Shown one piece after another: positions 34,798 through 44,005 of a DNA stretch of 64,000 bases. The position numbers and the translations under genes are program-made. Source of the DNA: Pseudoflavitalea sp. G-6-1-2 (GTDB lineage Bacteria > Bacteroidota > Bacteroidia > Chitinophagales > Chitinophagaceae); assembly GCF_012927185.1 (NCBI RefSeq), contig NZ_JABBGB010000001.1:310001-374000 (forward strand), given 5' to 3'. Under the pieces are notes generated by a model. That model was not told where the DNA came from, searched no databases, and was given only the letters and a program-made list of their open reading frames with translations. Position 1 is the first letter of the stretch. Every line of letters begins with the position of its first letter.

Positions 34798-35841
34798 TTA
34801 GTAACTCCAGAGATCCTGTTCGTAGTTGAAGATCTTTTCTTTTACGTTCTCACCTTCGAGGAGGGCGAGGATCGGATCTTTCACGAATGATTTAATGAAC
34901 AGGTCGTTGGGGTTGTTGATGGTGCTCTTGATAATTCTGCTGGAGAACATGCGGCTCTCGAACAGTTCTTCCCAGCTTACCTTTCCACCGAAGTTGCGTC
35001 CGTTGTAAACTTCGTACTTGGCGAAAGTTGGGCGAAGGTCTGGATAGTACACCCAGAATACCGGAGTAACGTCGCGGAAAGAGCCATCATCGTTGTAGAT
35101 GGTTTTCAGCGGAGCGATACCGAGGATGCGGGTGAACAGACGGGAAGATTCTTTATCGAAGATCACGTCTTCTTTGATCCAGTAACGTTCTACAGATTTA
35201 TCAGCATCGAACTCTTCAACGATGGTAGTATCACGCATCAGTCCTTTGGAACCATCCGGATCACTTGCGAGGTCTGGCACCTGAATTACTTTAGGTGTAC
35301 CTACAAATTTTTCGGAGATCTCTTTGAAAGACATTGGTGTGGTGAATCTGTCGTCGATCGGAGAGAAAGCAGTGATGCTGTCGTTCTTGATTGCGTTGAG
35401 CAGAATCATGATGAAGCGCTGGTTACCCAGATCACCATCAGCTTTGTAAACGAAGGGAAGGTTCATTTTCTCGTGTACATCGAGTTCTCTCCATACACGC
35501 TGAACGTATACCGCATCATCTTCACGGATATGTTCATACGCCAGTGGCAGACGCTCTTTTACGAGGTTACGCTCGATGGCGTTATCGTTACGCAGCGACT
35601 TTTTAGGTGGTTCGATCTTCAGATCGGCTTCAACCTTTGCCACAGCTTTGGGTACAGTATCCACTACCGGAGTGATGGCTGCATTGTTAGCTGAATTGTT
35701 AGTTCTGTTGCTGTTTGTTTTTTTCGCAGTTGTTTTACGCACTGCTTTCTTGCGGTTAGGCTTCGTCTGTGCGTCTACTGCGGTGCTAACAAACGCAACC
35801 AGTGCTACCAGCATTCCGAGTTTGATAAGACGGTTTCTCAT
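34798..35841 (-). CDS. gldN: Gliding motility / type IX secretion protein GldN
   Basis: 347 residues with a signal peptide ending near STAVDAQ. A basic, Asn/Thr-rich stretch (NRKKAVRKTTAKK) is followed by the GldN domain: ERNLVKERLPLAYEHIREDD, YVQRVWRELDVHEKMNLPF, FSPIDDRFTTPM and VFWVYYPDLRPTFAKYEVYN. GldN forms the periplasmic ring of the type IX secretion system with GldK. Last gene of gldK-L-M-N, 26 bases after gldM, followed by a terminator. Confidence 0.95.
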   Translation of the reverse strand: MRNRLIKLGMLVALVAFVSTAVDAQTKPNRKKAVRKTTAKKTNSNRTNNSANNAAITPVVDTVPKAVAKVEADLKIEPPKKSLRNDNAIERNLVKERLPLAYEHIREDDAVYVQRVWRELDVHEKMNLPFVYKADGDLGNQRFIMILLNAIKNDSITAFSPIDDRFTTPMSFKEISEKFVGTPKVIQVPDLASDPDGSKGLMRDTTIVEEFDADKSVERYWIKEDVIFDKESSRLFTRILGIAPLKTIYNDDGSFRDVTPVFWVYYPDLRPTFAKYEVYNGRNFGGKVSWEELFESRMFSSRIIKSTINNPNDLFIKSFVKDPILALLEGENVKEKIFNYEQDLWSY

Positions 35842-35867
35842 TGTTCCCTTGTTTAAAAGAATTTGTG

Positions 35868-37451
35868 TTATTTCAGCTTAAAGGTCATTGAGCCGATATC
35901 GCGTTGTTTGCCATCAGGGCCAACTACCTGGATGTTATCGAAGAAGATAACTGCACCGGGAGCTGCGCGGCTAACGATTGCGGCTGCCTGTCCGTTCCAG
36001 CGGTTTCCGCTGTTTACGGCTTCAGCGTACACCTGGAATGGTCCACCCTGAGCGCCGAGTTTATAGCTGACAACTTTATAAGCTGCTTCAAAATCAGAGT
36101 CTTCAAGTTTAGCGATGATACCACCGATTGCCTTGAACTCTGCTGCACTGATAGATCCTGTTTTCTTGCTTCCGAGGAAGGCTGCAGGATTCGGCAGGTA
36201 TTTCACACGCATAGCGAAATTGTAAGCTTTACCGTCAGCATTTACAGTGATGTTGGCATTACCCGGAGTTTTAGGACGAGCAACGTAGTTGTCGCCACCG
36301 GTTTTGCTGATCTCACCATTGCTGAAGCTTACTCTTACTTTTTCAGCTCCTACGCTACCACCAGAGATGGTCATCGGGTTGTCTACACCGATGTAGAGAA
36401 CGTTCATTTTCTGAAGGAATACAGAGGCTCCTGAAGGAGTACCTACGGTATATTCAACAGGTTCATTCTTTTCCAGTTTCTCTCCTGAAGGAGTAGTGTA
36501 GATTATTTTTACCATCACTTTTTTGGTACCGGTACCACTTGCTGTAGTTTTGTACAGCGCCATACCGTTAGTGAGTGACTGCTTTTGTCCATCAATATAG
36601 ATTTCTGGAGCAGCAGCTTCGCTGAATGCACCGATACCTGCTTTGATTTCGATAGGCTCACCAGGCATTGCATAAGTTCTGCTGGCCTGAGTGATCGCCT
36701 GGAATTTGTCGTATACAACTTTTACAGAACCGATCTGCTGATGCAGGTAATCTACTACCTGCGCTTCAGAGTTCTTTACGTCGTTCTGAAGTTTGTTCAG
36801 AATGGTCATTGCAGCAATGGCAGGAGTCATATGGAAGTTGCTGAGTGCCCAACCATCTTTATCATTGCCATATTTGTTTCCACTCTTTGAATCAGGAACG
36901 GTAAGATTTACAGGAAGATTCTTCTGAAATTCTACTTCTTTCGCCTTCACAGCTTCAGCTGTTTTAGGTTGTGTTGCAGCGAACTCCTGAGAGTTCAGAA
37001 CACCGATCAGATTCTTTCTGTATTCGATCAGTTTGTTGTAGAGTTCTGCGCCTTTGCCTTCTTTTTCCATGAGGCGGGTAGATGCGTCGAGTTTATCGGC
37101 GTTCATCTTCTTTTCACCATGTTCATCATGGCTGCCTGCATATTCAGAAAGCTGGGCTTTCAGTTTCTCAATTTCATTATACATATCAGCAGACAACTTC
37201 TGAGCAGCAGTTGCACGTGGCGCCCAAACGGCAGCCTGTGCAGCAGTTTGCTGATCTTTCAGCTTATCCTGAAAAGACTGATACGTAAGATCATTCTTTT
37301 CAGCAATGCTTTTATTAGAAGTAGTGATGCTGTTATTTACGGTTTCGAAGGCGTTGATGATCTCCGATGATACGTTCAGTGCCAGCAGGGCTGTCAGAAC
37401 GAGATACATCATGTTGATCATCTTTTGCCGGGGCTCTTTAGGTAAAGCCAT
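35868..37451 (-). CDS. gldM: Gliding motility / type IX secretion motor protein GldM
   Basis: 527 residues. One membrane helix near the N terminus (MMYLVLTALLALNVS) is followed by a long periplasmic shaft of helical and then beta domains. With GldL it forms the proton-driven motor that powers gliding and type IX secretion; the shaft contacts the GldK/GldN ring. KEPRQKMINMMYLVLTALLA at the start is highly conserved in GldM. The gene lies 86 bases after gldL and 26 before gldN. Confidence 0.96.
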   Translation of the reverse strand: MALPKEPRQKMINMMYLVLTALLALNVSSEIINAFETVNNSITTSNKSIAEKNDLTYQSFQDKLKDQQTAAQAAVWAPRATAAQKLSADMYNEIEKLKAQLSEYAGSHDEHGEKKMNADKLDASTRLMEKEGKGAELYNKLIEYRKNLIGVLNSQEFAATQPKTAEAVKAKEVEFQKNLPVNLTVPDSKSGNKYGNDKDGWALSNFHMTPAIAAMTILNKLQNDVKNSEAQVVDYLHQQIGSVKVVYDKFQAITQASRTYAMPGEPIEIKAGIGAFSEAAAPEIYIDGQKQSLTNGMALYKTTASGTGTKKVMVKIIYTTPSGEKLEKNEPVEYTVGTPSGASVFLQKMNVLYIGVDNPMTISGGSVGAEKVRVSFSNGEISKTGGDNYVARPKTPGNANITVNADGKAYNFAMRVKYLPNPAAFLGSKKTGSISAAEFKAIGGIIAKLEDSDFEAAYKVVSYKLGAQGGPFQVYAEAVNSGNRWNGQAAAIVSRAAPGAVIFFDNIQVVGPDGKQRDIGSMTFKLK

Positions 37452-37537
37452 GGATCTGGGTTTTTCAGTTTAGTAAACAATTCATTGACTAATGCGCGAA
37501 CGGATTGGGTATCGGATTATTGGATTACCCGTTTTCC

Positions 37538-38305
37538 TTAGCGGCCCTGCATTGCGCTGAGCATGTTACCGTAAACGGTATTCAGGTTGCTCAGGTTAGA
37601 AGCCAGTTTCGCGATTTGCTCATGAGCTTTCTTGGCATCATCAACGCTGTTCTGCATAGTTTGAGAAGCGTTGGCGAGGTTGCCATAGAAATTCTTCATG
37701 GCTTTCAGGTGATTGTTCGTATCCTGCAATTCCAGTTCATAGATCGCATTCAGTGAACCGAGGTTTTTGGTGAGTACACCAACCTGCTCGTGGAATTGTT
37801 TAGTACTGTCAGCAGCAGAGTTGAAAGTAGTGATGGTAGCAGTAGCACCCTGATAAGCGGATGTCATCTGACCTAATGCTGCTGTTGCTTCTTTGGTCTT
37901 AGCAGAGTAGTCATTGGTAGATTTTACTACATCAGATACTTCAGCAATATTGCTTACTGATGTGCCCAGTTTTTTGAATCCATCGCTGAGCGATTTCAGG
38001 CTGGCTGGTGTGATGTCTGCATCCTGCATCATTTTGTTCATGTTGTCGAGTGCAGGGTTACCGGAAGGTGCACCGCCGGCCAGTTTAGGTAATGCTTCAG
38101 CAATAGCGTGCATCTCAGATCCCGGAGGGGGCAAGAAGGCGTATACAACAAAAATGATTGCTTCAGTGATCAAACCGGCTGTAAGGAAGAAGTCGGCCAA
38201 AGCCTGGTGAGTGATCTTCTGCCAGGCACCAAAGATTACGATCGCGGCGCCCATACATACGATTATGTTTACAATTCTTTCTGTTGATTTAGAAACTCCA
38301 GCCAT
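37538..38305 (-). CDS. gldL: Gliding motility / type IX secretion motor protein GldL
   Basis: 255 residues with two membrane helices in the first 55 (IVNIIVCMGAAIVIFGAWQK and LTAGLITEAIIFVVYAFLPP), then a cytoplasmic helical tail rich in Ala, Asn and Lys. The glutamate in the second helix is the residue thought to carry protons in GldL. It pairs with GldM as the inner-membrane motor. It lies 145 bases after gldK. Confidence 0.95.
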   Translation of the reverse strand: MAGVSKSTERIVNIIVCMGAAIVIFGAWQKITHQALADFFLTAGLITEAIIFVVYAFLPPPGSEMHAIAEALPKLAGGAPSGNPALDNMNKMMQDADITPASLKSLSDGFKKLGTSVSNIAEVSDVVKSTNDYSAKTKEATAALGQMTSAYQGATATITTFNSAADSTKQFHEQVGVLTKNLGSLNAIYELELQDTNNHLKAMKNFYGNLANASQTMQNSVDDAKKAHEQIAKLASNLSNLNTVYGNMLSAMQGR

Positions 38306-38450
38306 AGATTAATTTTTAAATGGTTAGAAAACGGGTTTTCAGGGTTTGGAAAATCAGATTTTAATGTAGTTACAATAAGATACCGGCTTGCTCCTCATTA
38401 TCAAGCAATCAACGAATTTGCGCGGTGTTTCATTTTCTCCTCTTTGCTAA

Positions 38451-39737
38451 TTATTTCTTCTTCATATTAGCCGGCAAATCAATTACGCAACGGAATCCTA
38501 TGTAAGCCTTTGCAGTATCCATATACTCATAGCTCCGCGTGCTGGTCTGCAGATAATAACCTACGTCTTTCCAGCTACCGCCACGGATCACCTTACGCTT
38601 CATTCTTGGAGGATCAGAATCCTGTGCATTGAAACGGATATCAGGATTCATATCATGTTGGAAGTTATAAGCACCCTCGTAGTACAGTGATGAAGTCCAC
38701 TCACTAACGTTACCCGCCATGCAATACAGACCGAAATCGTTTGGCCAGTAAGCATCTGCGCGTGCAGTGTAGAAAGCTCCATCTTCAGGATAGTTACCGC
38801 GGCCAGGTTTGAAGTTGGCAAGCAGGCAACCCTGTTTGTTACGGAGATAGTAGTTACCCCATGGGAACATGGATTGTGAACGGCCGCCACGTGCTGCGTA
38901 TTCCCACTCTGCTTCTGTTGGCAGACGGAAATCAGACTCGGTTGCCTTTTTCTTAGACTCCAGATAGGAGTTCAGATAATGCGTTCTCCATTCGCAGAAT
39001 GCTGTGGCCTGTTTCCAGTTCACACCAACTACAGGGTAGTTGCCAAAGGCAGGATGTGAAAAGTAACGTTTGGTCATCGGCTCATTGTAGGAGTAGCTGA
39101 AATCACGGATCCAGATCAATGTATCGGGATAAACAGGAACATCTACTTTGCGGATGAAATTCTTACGGGGAACATCTTTGTTCTCGCGTTTAGCCGCCTC
39201 TTTCAGATCGAAAGTCTCTGAATGGTATATGATCTTGGTAGGATCGAGGTCTTTTTTACCAAACACCCTGTTCTCGGGAGAAAGGATCATCTGGTCGATC
39301 TTCTCGATTGTAGCCTTATCGTTATACTTGATGGTAGAAGCTTTTTTCCAGTCGATTACAAATACGCCATCGACCTCCTTTCCGTACTGAAGTCTTACTG
39401 CAGCCGTGGAATCACGAACCCAGTTTACGAACTGACGGTATTCATTGTTGGTGATCTCTGTTGCATCCATCCAGAATCCGCTGATGGAGATCTGCTTATT
39501 CCTTGATGTGTAGTTGTAATTGATGTCCTCATCCGAAGGCCCCATATGGAAGGTGCCAGGTGGGATATAAACCATACCCGTAGGCTTGGTCAGATTGTAT
39601 CCGGAAGCCGGTGCTACGCCATGGAGCTGGCCATCATTTGGAAGGCCTTTTGACTTTCCTCCGAGCTTGCCGCAACCGGTGGCAAACACCACCATTCCAA
39701 GAGCAGTCAGAACGGATAGGTTTTTCATTTTCATCAT
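38451..39737 (-). CDS. gldK: Gliding motility / type IX secretion lipoprotein GldK
   Basis: 428 residues from 39737; 39734 and 39728 are also possible, all giving a lipoprotein signal with lipobox VFATGC. A frame extension to 39779 crosses the promoter box and is rejected. The protein is an FGE-sulfatase-like domain: GMVYIPPGTFHMG, the SGFWMDATEITNNEYRQFV segment, FRLPTEAEWEYAARGG, and a closing VIRGGSWKD with AYIGFRCV. It forms the outer-membrane-bound ring with GldN. First gene of the gld operon. Confidence 0.95.
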   Translation of the reverse strand: MMKMKNLSVLTALGMVVFATGCGKLGGKSKGLPNDGQLHGVAPASGYNLTKPTGMVYIPPGTFHMGPSDEDINYNYTSRNKQISISGFWMDATEITNNEYRQFVNWVRDSTAAVRLQYGKEVDGVFVIDWKKASTIKYNDKATIEKIDQMILSPENRVFGKKDLDPTKIIYHSETFDLKEAAKRENKDVPRKNFIRKVDVPVYPDTLIWIRDFSYSYNEPMTKRYFSHPAFGNYPVVGVNWKQATAFCEWRTHYLNSYLESKKKATESDFRLPTEAEWEYAARGGRSQSMFPWGNYYLRNKQGCLLANFKPGRGNYPEDGAFYTARADAYWPNDFGLYCMAGNVSEWTSSLYYEGAYNFQHDMNPDIRFNAQDSDPPRMKRKVIRGGSWKDVGYYLQTSTRSYEYMDTAKAYIGFRCVIDLPANMKKK

Positions 39738-39753
39738 ATTAAAGGGTATTGGG

Positions 39754-39761
39754 CAAAAATA
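39754..39761 (-). promoter_or_regulatory. Promoter -7 box of the gld operon
   Basis: TATTTTTG on the minus strand, a perfect TAnnTTTG, 16 bases before the chosen gldK start. It fixes the start below 39747. Confidence 0.6.
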
Positions 39762-39880
39762 ATGTTTTACCGACTTCATCGCAAGTTTAGAATTTATTTT
39801 TTAAAACTGCAAACACCATCAGAGCTTAGGTTTAAACGGCTCTGGACAAGATATTATTGTATCAACAGCAGATTTAAGTT

Positions 39881-41938
39881 TTACACAGATTGAAGCTGTT
39901 GCAACAATGCATCCACCTGTGTTACAGGCGTTCTGCAGGTATAATCTTTACATAGGAATATCATGGTTTCTGGGTACCCGGACTTTCCGGACAACAGGGG
40001 GAATTGTTCATCGGCCTTGGGTGAGGACTGAAAGATACGGAAGGGCAGGTAGGTTTTCAAAAAATCCTCTCGAACGGTAGCAAATTCCCCGCCAACAATA
40101 GCTATTTCAGGAATACCATACGATAAAGCCTGGATCATCGTTGCCCAAACACCGAATGATGTTGGGTACCGTACCACTGCCTGCATCAATGCTGCACACA
40201 TGGTGGCAGCCCGCTCTTTCCACGCTCCCTCATCGAATATCATCCCCAGATAATAGAGGTTGATGGCCATCACGGCATTGCCCGAAGGCACCGCTCCATC
40301 GTACACCTCCTTCTTCCTTACGATAATATCGGCCTGACCGCTGGGTGTATAGAAGAAAAATCCTGTTTCATCTTCGCTGAACTTGTCCAGAACGGTTTGC
40401 GTCAGTTGTTTTGCCTCCGTAAGCCAGCGCTTCTCCCCTGTTATCTCCTGCAATTGGATCAAGGCTTCGATGAGGCAGGCATAGTCGTCGAGAAAGGCCG
40501 GATAACGGGCAACCCCTGCTTTATAGGTATGATGCAGATTGTCGTTTTCCGCCCTGAACGATTGCAACAGAAACTCCATATTCTTAACGGCCACCTGGCG
40601 GTAATGCTCCATTCCCAGTGCGGCATAGGCTTTGCTGTAAGCCGTGTTCATGAGCGCATTCCAGCCCAGCAGCTGCTTATCGTCCAACGCAGGTCTTATG
40701 CGGGTTTCACGATGCTGGAGTAAGGTTTGCGAACAGGCATCCAGCTTCGCCCACAATGCTTCGGTGGAAATCCCTTTCGATGCTGCAAAGTCTGCGGGAT
40801 GCTGAATCACTCTCAGAATATTGGTGTGCTCCCAATTGCCCTCTTCAGTTACGTCGTAGAACTCGCAGTAGATTTCCGCATCGGCTCCGAGCAACGCTTT
40901 TATTTCTTCCTTACTCCATACATAATACTTTCCTTCCACTCCTTCGCTGTCGGCATCCAGGGCGGCGTAGAATCCTTCCTGTGGTGCTGTGAGCTCGCGT
41001 TCAACAAAGGCAAGTGTTTGTTCGATGGTGCGTTTGTAGAGCAGATTGCCCGTGAGTTGCCAGGCATCGCAGAGTGCAATAACCAGCAGGGCGTTATCGT
41101 ACAGCATCTTTTCGAAGTGGGGGGCCAGCCATTCTGCGTCGGTTGAATAACGTGCGAAGCCCCCTCCTATCTGGTCGTAGATGCCTCCGTAGATCATTTT
41201 ATCGAGACTGAGGCAGGCCTGTTTCAGCGCTGCTTCATTGCCGGTATGTTTGTGATACTGCAACAGAAACCGGATGGTGAAGGTCTGCGGAAATTTCGGA
41301 GCCTGACCAAATCCACCCTCTTCCATGTCTGCCTGTTTCATGATGTTCGCAAACATCTCATCGGACTTCTCTTTTGTGAAGAGCGATTCGGAAATGATAC
41401 CCACGGCCGGCTTCGTTAATCCGAAACCATTGGAAGAAATGAGGTGCGTAGTGAGCTGTTCTGCCTGCGCTTCGATATCTGCCCGCTTGTTCACAAAGGC
41501 ATTGGCTACTCCATGCAATACATCGTGCCAGGAAGGCCGGTTGTGCACGGGTTTGGGAGGATAATACGTACCGCCGTAAAACGGTTTGGTATCTGGAGTG
41601 AGAAAAACATTCAACGGCCAGCCGCCGCTGCCGGTCATCGCCTGTACGGCATCCATGTAAATATGATCGAGATCGGGGCGCTCCTCGCGATCGATCTTGA
41701 TATTCACGAAGTGCTCATTCATGATCGCTGCCGTAGCTTCATCTTCAAAACTTTCGTGCTCCATCACATGGCACCAGTGGCAGGCCGCATAACCGATACT
41801 CACCAGTATGGGCTTGTTTTCAGCTTTCGCTTTCTCCAATGCTTCGGGCCCCCATGGATACCAGTCTACAGGATTATGCGCATGCTGCAACAGGTAAGGA
41901 CTGGTTTCATTCGCCAGGCGGTTAGTGTATTTGGCCAT
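39881..41938 (-). CDS. Thioredoxin-domain / DUF255 protein (YyaL family)
   Basis: 685 residues. The N-terminal 165 form a thioredoxin-like DUF255 domain with [20 protein letters not shown] and the redox-type motif [13 protein letters not shown]. The rest is an alpha/alpha toroid like that of N-acylglucosamine epimerases, with [17 protein letters not shown] and [14 protein letters not shown]. The family (bacterial YyaL, animal SPATA20) is widely conserved and has no settled function. No signal peptide. A hairpin terminator upstream separates it from hemD, and it is probably transcribed alone. Confidence 0.92.
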   Translation of the reverse strand: MAKYTNRLANETSPYLLQHAHNPVDWYPWGPEALEKAKAENKPILVSIGYAACHWCHVMEHESFEDEATAAIMNEHFVNIKIDREERPDLDHIYMDAVQAMTGSGGWPLNVFLTPDTKPFYGGTYYPPKPVHNRPSWHDVLHGVANAFVNKRADIEAQAEQLTTHLISSNGFGLTKPAVGIISESLFTKEKSDEMFANIMKQADMEEGGFGQAPKFPQTFTIRFLLQYHKHTGNEAALKQACLSLDKMIYGGIYDQIGGGFARYSTDAEWLAPHFEKMLYDNALLVIALCDAWQLTGNLLYKRTIEQTLAFVERELTAPQEGFYAALDADSEGVEGKYYVWSKEEIKALLGADAEIYCEFYDVTEEGNWEHTNILRVIQHPADFAASKGISTEALWAKLDACSQTLLQHRETRIRPALDDKQLLGWNALMNTAYSKAYAALGMEHYRQVAVKNMEFLLQSFRAENDNLHHTYKAGVARYPAFLDDYACLIEALIQLQEITGEKRWLTEAKQLTQTVLDKFSEDETGFFFYTPSGQADIIVRKKEVYDGAVPSGNAVMAINLYYLGMIFDEGAWKERAATMCAALMQAVVRYPTSFGVWATMIQALSYGIPEIAIVGGEFATVREDFLKTYLPFRIFQSSPKADEQFPLLSGKSGYPETMIFLCKDYTCRTPVTQVDALLQQLQSV

Positions 41939-41963
41939 TGTAAGCTGATTGATTTAAAGCTAC

Positions 41964-42006
41964 AAAAAAATGAGCATTGGACATTCGGAGGAATGCGCAA
42001 TGCTCA
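41964..42006 (-). terminator. Terminator of hemD
   Basis: Nine-base stem TGAGCATTG/CAATGCTCA enclosing CATTC-GGAG-GAATG; on the minus strand seven T follow. It lies 26 bases after the hemD stop. Confidence 0.85.
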
Positions 42007-42032
42007 TGCAATATTGTTGCCAGTAAACGGAT

Positions 42033-42827
42033 CTATTTTTTCTTCAGGGTAACGCTCAGATAAGCTTCCAGTGCTGCTACCATCGAAGGTGTCTGCGGTT
42101 GCGGAGCTTTGATCTCAACGCCCAGTCCGGCATCTTCAGCAGCACGGGAAGTATTGCTTCCGAATGCGCCGATACGTGTACCGTTCTGTTCAAATTTAGG
42201 GAAGTTATCAAACAGGCTCTTTACACCGCTTGGTGTGAAGAAACAGATGATATCGTAATTGTTTTTGCTGAACAACTCCTTCACATCATTGCTGATGGTA
42301 CGGTACATGAAAGGAGTAGCATACTCGCAGCGATTGTTCTTCATCCAGTTCACTATCTCATTGTCCTGTTGATTCTCCGAGCAGGGATAGAGAAACTTCT
42401 CATTTTCCTTGTGCTTGTTAACCACATCGAACATGGTTTTATTAGTGCCATCTGCACCATAAAACACTTTACGTTTTCTGTAAAGGATAAATTTCTGGAG
42501 GTAGAGTGCCACCGCTTCGGTGATACAGAAGTATTTGGTATCCTGCGAAACTGCCACTTTCATTTCTTCGCAGATGCGGAAAAAGTGATCGATCGCATTC
42601 CGGCTGGTGAAAATCACAGCAGTGAAATTGGATATCTCAATTTTCTGCTTGCGGAATTCTTTTGCAGGTATACCTTCCAGCCTGATAAAAGGATGAAAGT
42701 CCAACAAAACACTGTATTTCCGAGCTAATTCGAAATACGGTGATTTATCGGTTTCAGGTCTGGGTTGTGTGATTAGTATCTTTCTAATCGTGTTGTCTCC
42801 AACGTTTTTCGCCCCGTTCTTTACCAT
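42033..42827 (-). CDS. hemD: Uroporphyrinogen-III synthase family protein
   Basis: 264 residues of the HemD fold, which closes hydroxymethylbilane to uroporphyrinogen III in heme synthesis. Seen are KILITQPRPE at the start, FTAVIFTSRNAIDHFF, KTMFDV, FLYPCSENQQD and IICFFTPSGVKSLFDNF, then IGAFGSNTSRAAEDAGL. Sequence conservation in HemD is low but these anchor segments fit. The neighbour DUF4271 gene is a frequent partner of hemD in Bacteroidota. hemD has its own -7 box. Confidence 0.88.
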   Translation of the reverse strand: MVKNGAKNVGDNTIRKILITQPRPETDKSPYFELARKYSVLLDFHPFIRLEGIPAKEFRKQKIEISNFTAVIFTSRNAIDHFFRICEEMKVAVSQDTKYFCITEAVALYLQKFILYRKRKVFYGADGTNKTMFDVVNKHKENEKFLYPCSENQQDNEIVNWMKNNRCEYATPFMYRTISNDVKELFSKNNYDIICFFTPSGVKSLFDNFPKFEQNGTRIGAFGSNTSRAAEDAGLGVEIKAPQPQTPSMVAALEAYLSVTLKKK

Positions 42828-42847
42828 ATGTGTTACGTATGGATTTG

Positions 42848-42855
42848 CAAAATTA
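42848..42855 (-). promoter_or_regulatory. Promoter -7 box of hemD
   Basis: TAATTTTG on the minus strand, a perfect TAnnTTTG, 20 bases before the hemD start. Confidence 0.55.
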
Positions 42856-43965
42856 ATAACTTCTTTCCACTAGTACCAATAACACCTTGTAAATCAGCAA
42901 AAGGGGTGCTATTTCGAAGGCGCAAAGGTAAAGGAAAAAATGGAAACGCGTTACTTTAATTTCATTCCGTATTGGCTTGTAGGAGATGATAAAGCGGTAT
43001 CCGAAGAACAAGGCGAGCATTATGTAGCTGAGTGTCAATACAACAGCAAACAAACCAGGATAAGGAAACGCCATCATCACCAGTACCGGTAACAATAAAA
43101 TACCGATGATTTTATTTACAAGAAACACGATAAATATGTAAGTATCGGTGGCTGCGGAGATATTGAAGATCCATCCTGCCAGTTTCAGCAGTATGAATTT
43201 TCCGAGGTAGACGGTCAGCAACAAGGCCGATCCGTACCCCATCAGAATCCAGTTATTGTCTGTTATCTTCACCCCGTAATACCGGGCAACGAACATCAGG
43301 TACATGCCTCCGCTCAACAGGTAGAGTATGTTCAGCAGAAGTGAAGCAAACGGCGTCTGCAACATCTGATCCCGCATCTGCTGCTGCCGCATGGTTACCC
43401 TGAAGAAGAGGGTCATGATATTGTCTACATACTTTCTGAAAAACACTTTCACCAGCGCATAGAACATCAGCAGACCGGCAACAAAATAGAACAACCCATC
43501 CCTGTCGTCTACCTTCTTTTCGATCTCCGGCAATACCAGCGCTTTACCGAATACATTGAAATAAGGATGCGCCCGCAGTGCGTCCATAAAACGGCTGATG
43601 CGGTCCAGCTGCGCCTGTGTGGCTTTTACAACCACTTTTGGAACGGTATCCTGCACCACAGCAGCCGCTCGATTGGTGTCGCGCGCAATACGTGGCCTGC
43701 TCGAATCGGCAACGGCCTGCACCGCTCTTCGCGTGGTATCTTTTGGTTTGGGAATTACATTCTTTGCAGATTCGGCAACGGTTCTTATGGCAGAGTCATT
43801 TACCCGCTTTACCTGCACGGCGGGTTTGGCCGAATCTTTCGGCTTCACCGTTTTATTTACGTCAGTGTCTTTTTTTGGAGGAATAACCGTATCGCCTTTG
43901 GACTGGCCAAAGCTCAGTAAGGCGATCAATAAAATTCCGGATAGAAGTGCTAAACTTTTTTTCAC
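42853..43965 (-). CDS. DUF4271 membrane protein
   Basis: 370 residues from GTG 43965, which gives a clean signal sequence (KKSLALLSGILLIALLSFGQ). The frame extends to a TTG at 43986, but that triplet lies in the promoter box. After a long Lys/Asp/Thr-rich linker with repeated DTxR-type stretches to about residue 125, the last 200 residues hold six or seven membrane helices, the DUF4271 domain. Function is unknown; the family often sits beside hemD. Expression is probably from its own promoter, with hemD 25 bases downstream. Confidence 0.82.
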   Translation of the reverse strand: MKKSLALLSGILLIALLSFGQSKGDTVIPPKKDTDVNKTVKPKDSAKPAVQVKRVNDSAIRTVAESAKNVIPKPKDTTRRAVQAVADSSRPRIARDTNRAAAVVQDTVPKVVVKATQAQLDRISRFMDALRAHPYFNVFGKALVLPEIEKKVDDRDGLFYFVAGLLMFYALVKVFFRKYVDNIMTLFFRVTMRQQQMRDQMLQTPFASLLLNILYLLSGGMYLMFVARYYGVKITDNNWILMGYGSALLLTVYLGKFILLKLAGWIFNISAATDTYIFIVFLVNKIIGILLLPVLVMMAFPYPGLFAVVLTLSYIMLALFFGYRFIISYKPIRNEIKVTRFHFFLYLCAFEIAPLLLIYKVLLVLVERSY

Positions 43966-43983
43966 TGATGGTTGTTGCGTGTG

Positions 43984-43991
43984 CAAAAATA
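43984..43991 (-). promoter_or_regulatory. Promoter -7 box of the DUF4271 gene
   Basis: TATTTTTG on the minus strand, a perfect TAnnTTTG, 18 bases before GTG 43965. Confidence 0.5.
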
Positions 43992-44005
43992 AAAGAATCG
44001 GGCCA

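Noticed and set aside
39738-39779. Upstream extension of gldK
   Set aside because: It contains the perfect promoter box at 39754-39761 and moves the signal peptide away from the N terminus.
43966-43986. TTG start for the DUF4271 protein
   Set aside because: The TTG is part of the -7 box; GTG 43965 gives a normal signal sequence.
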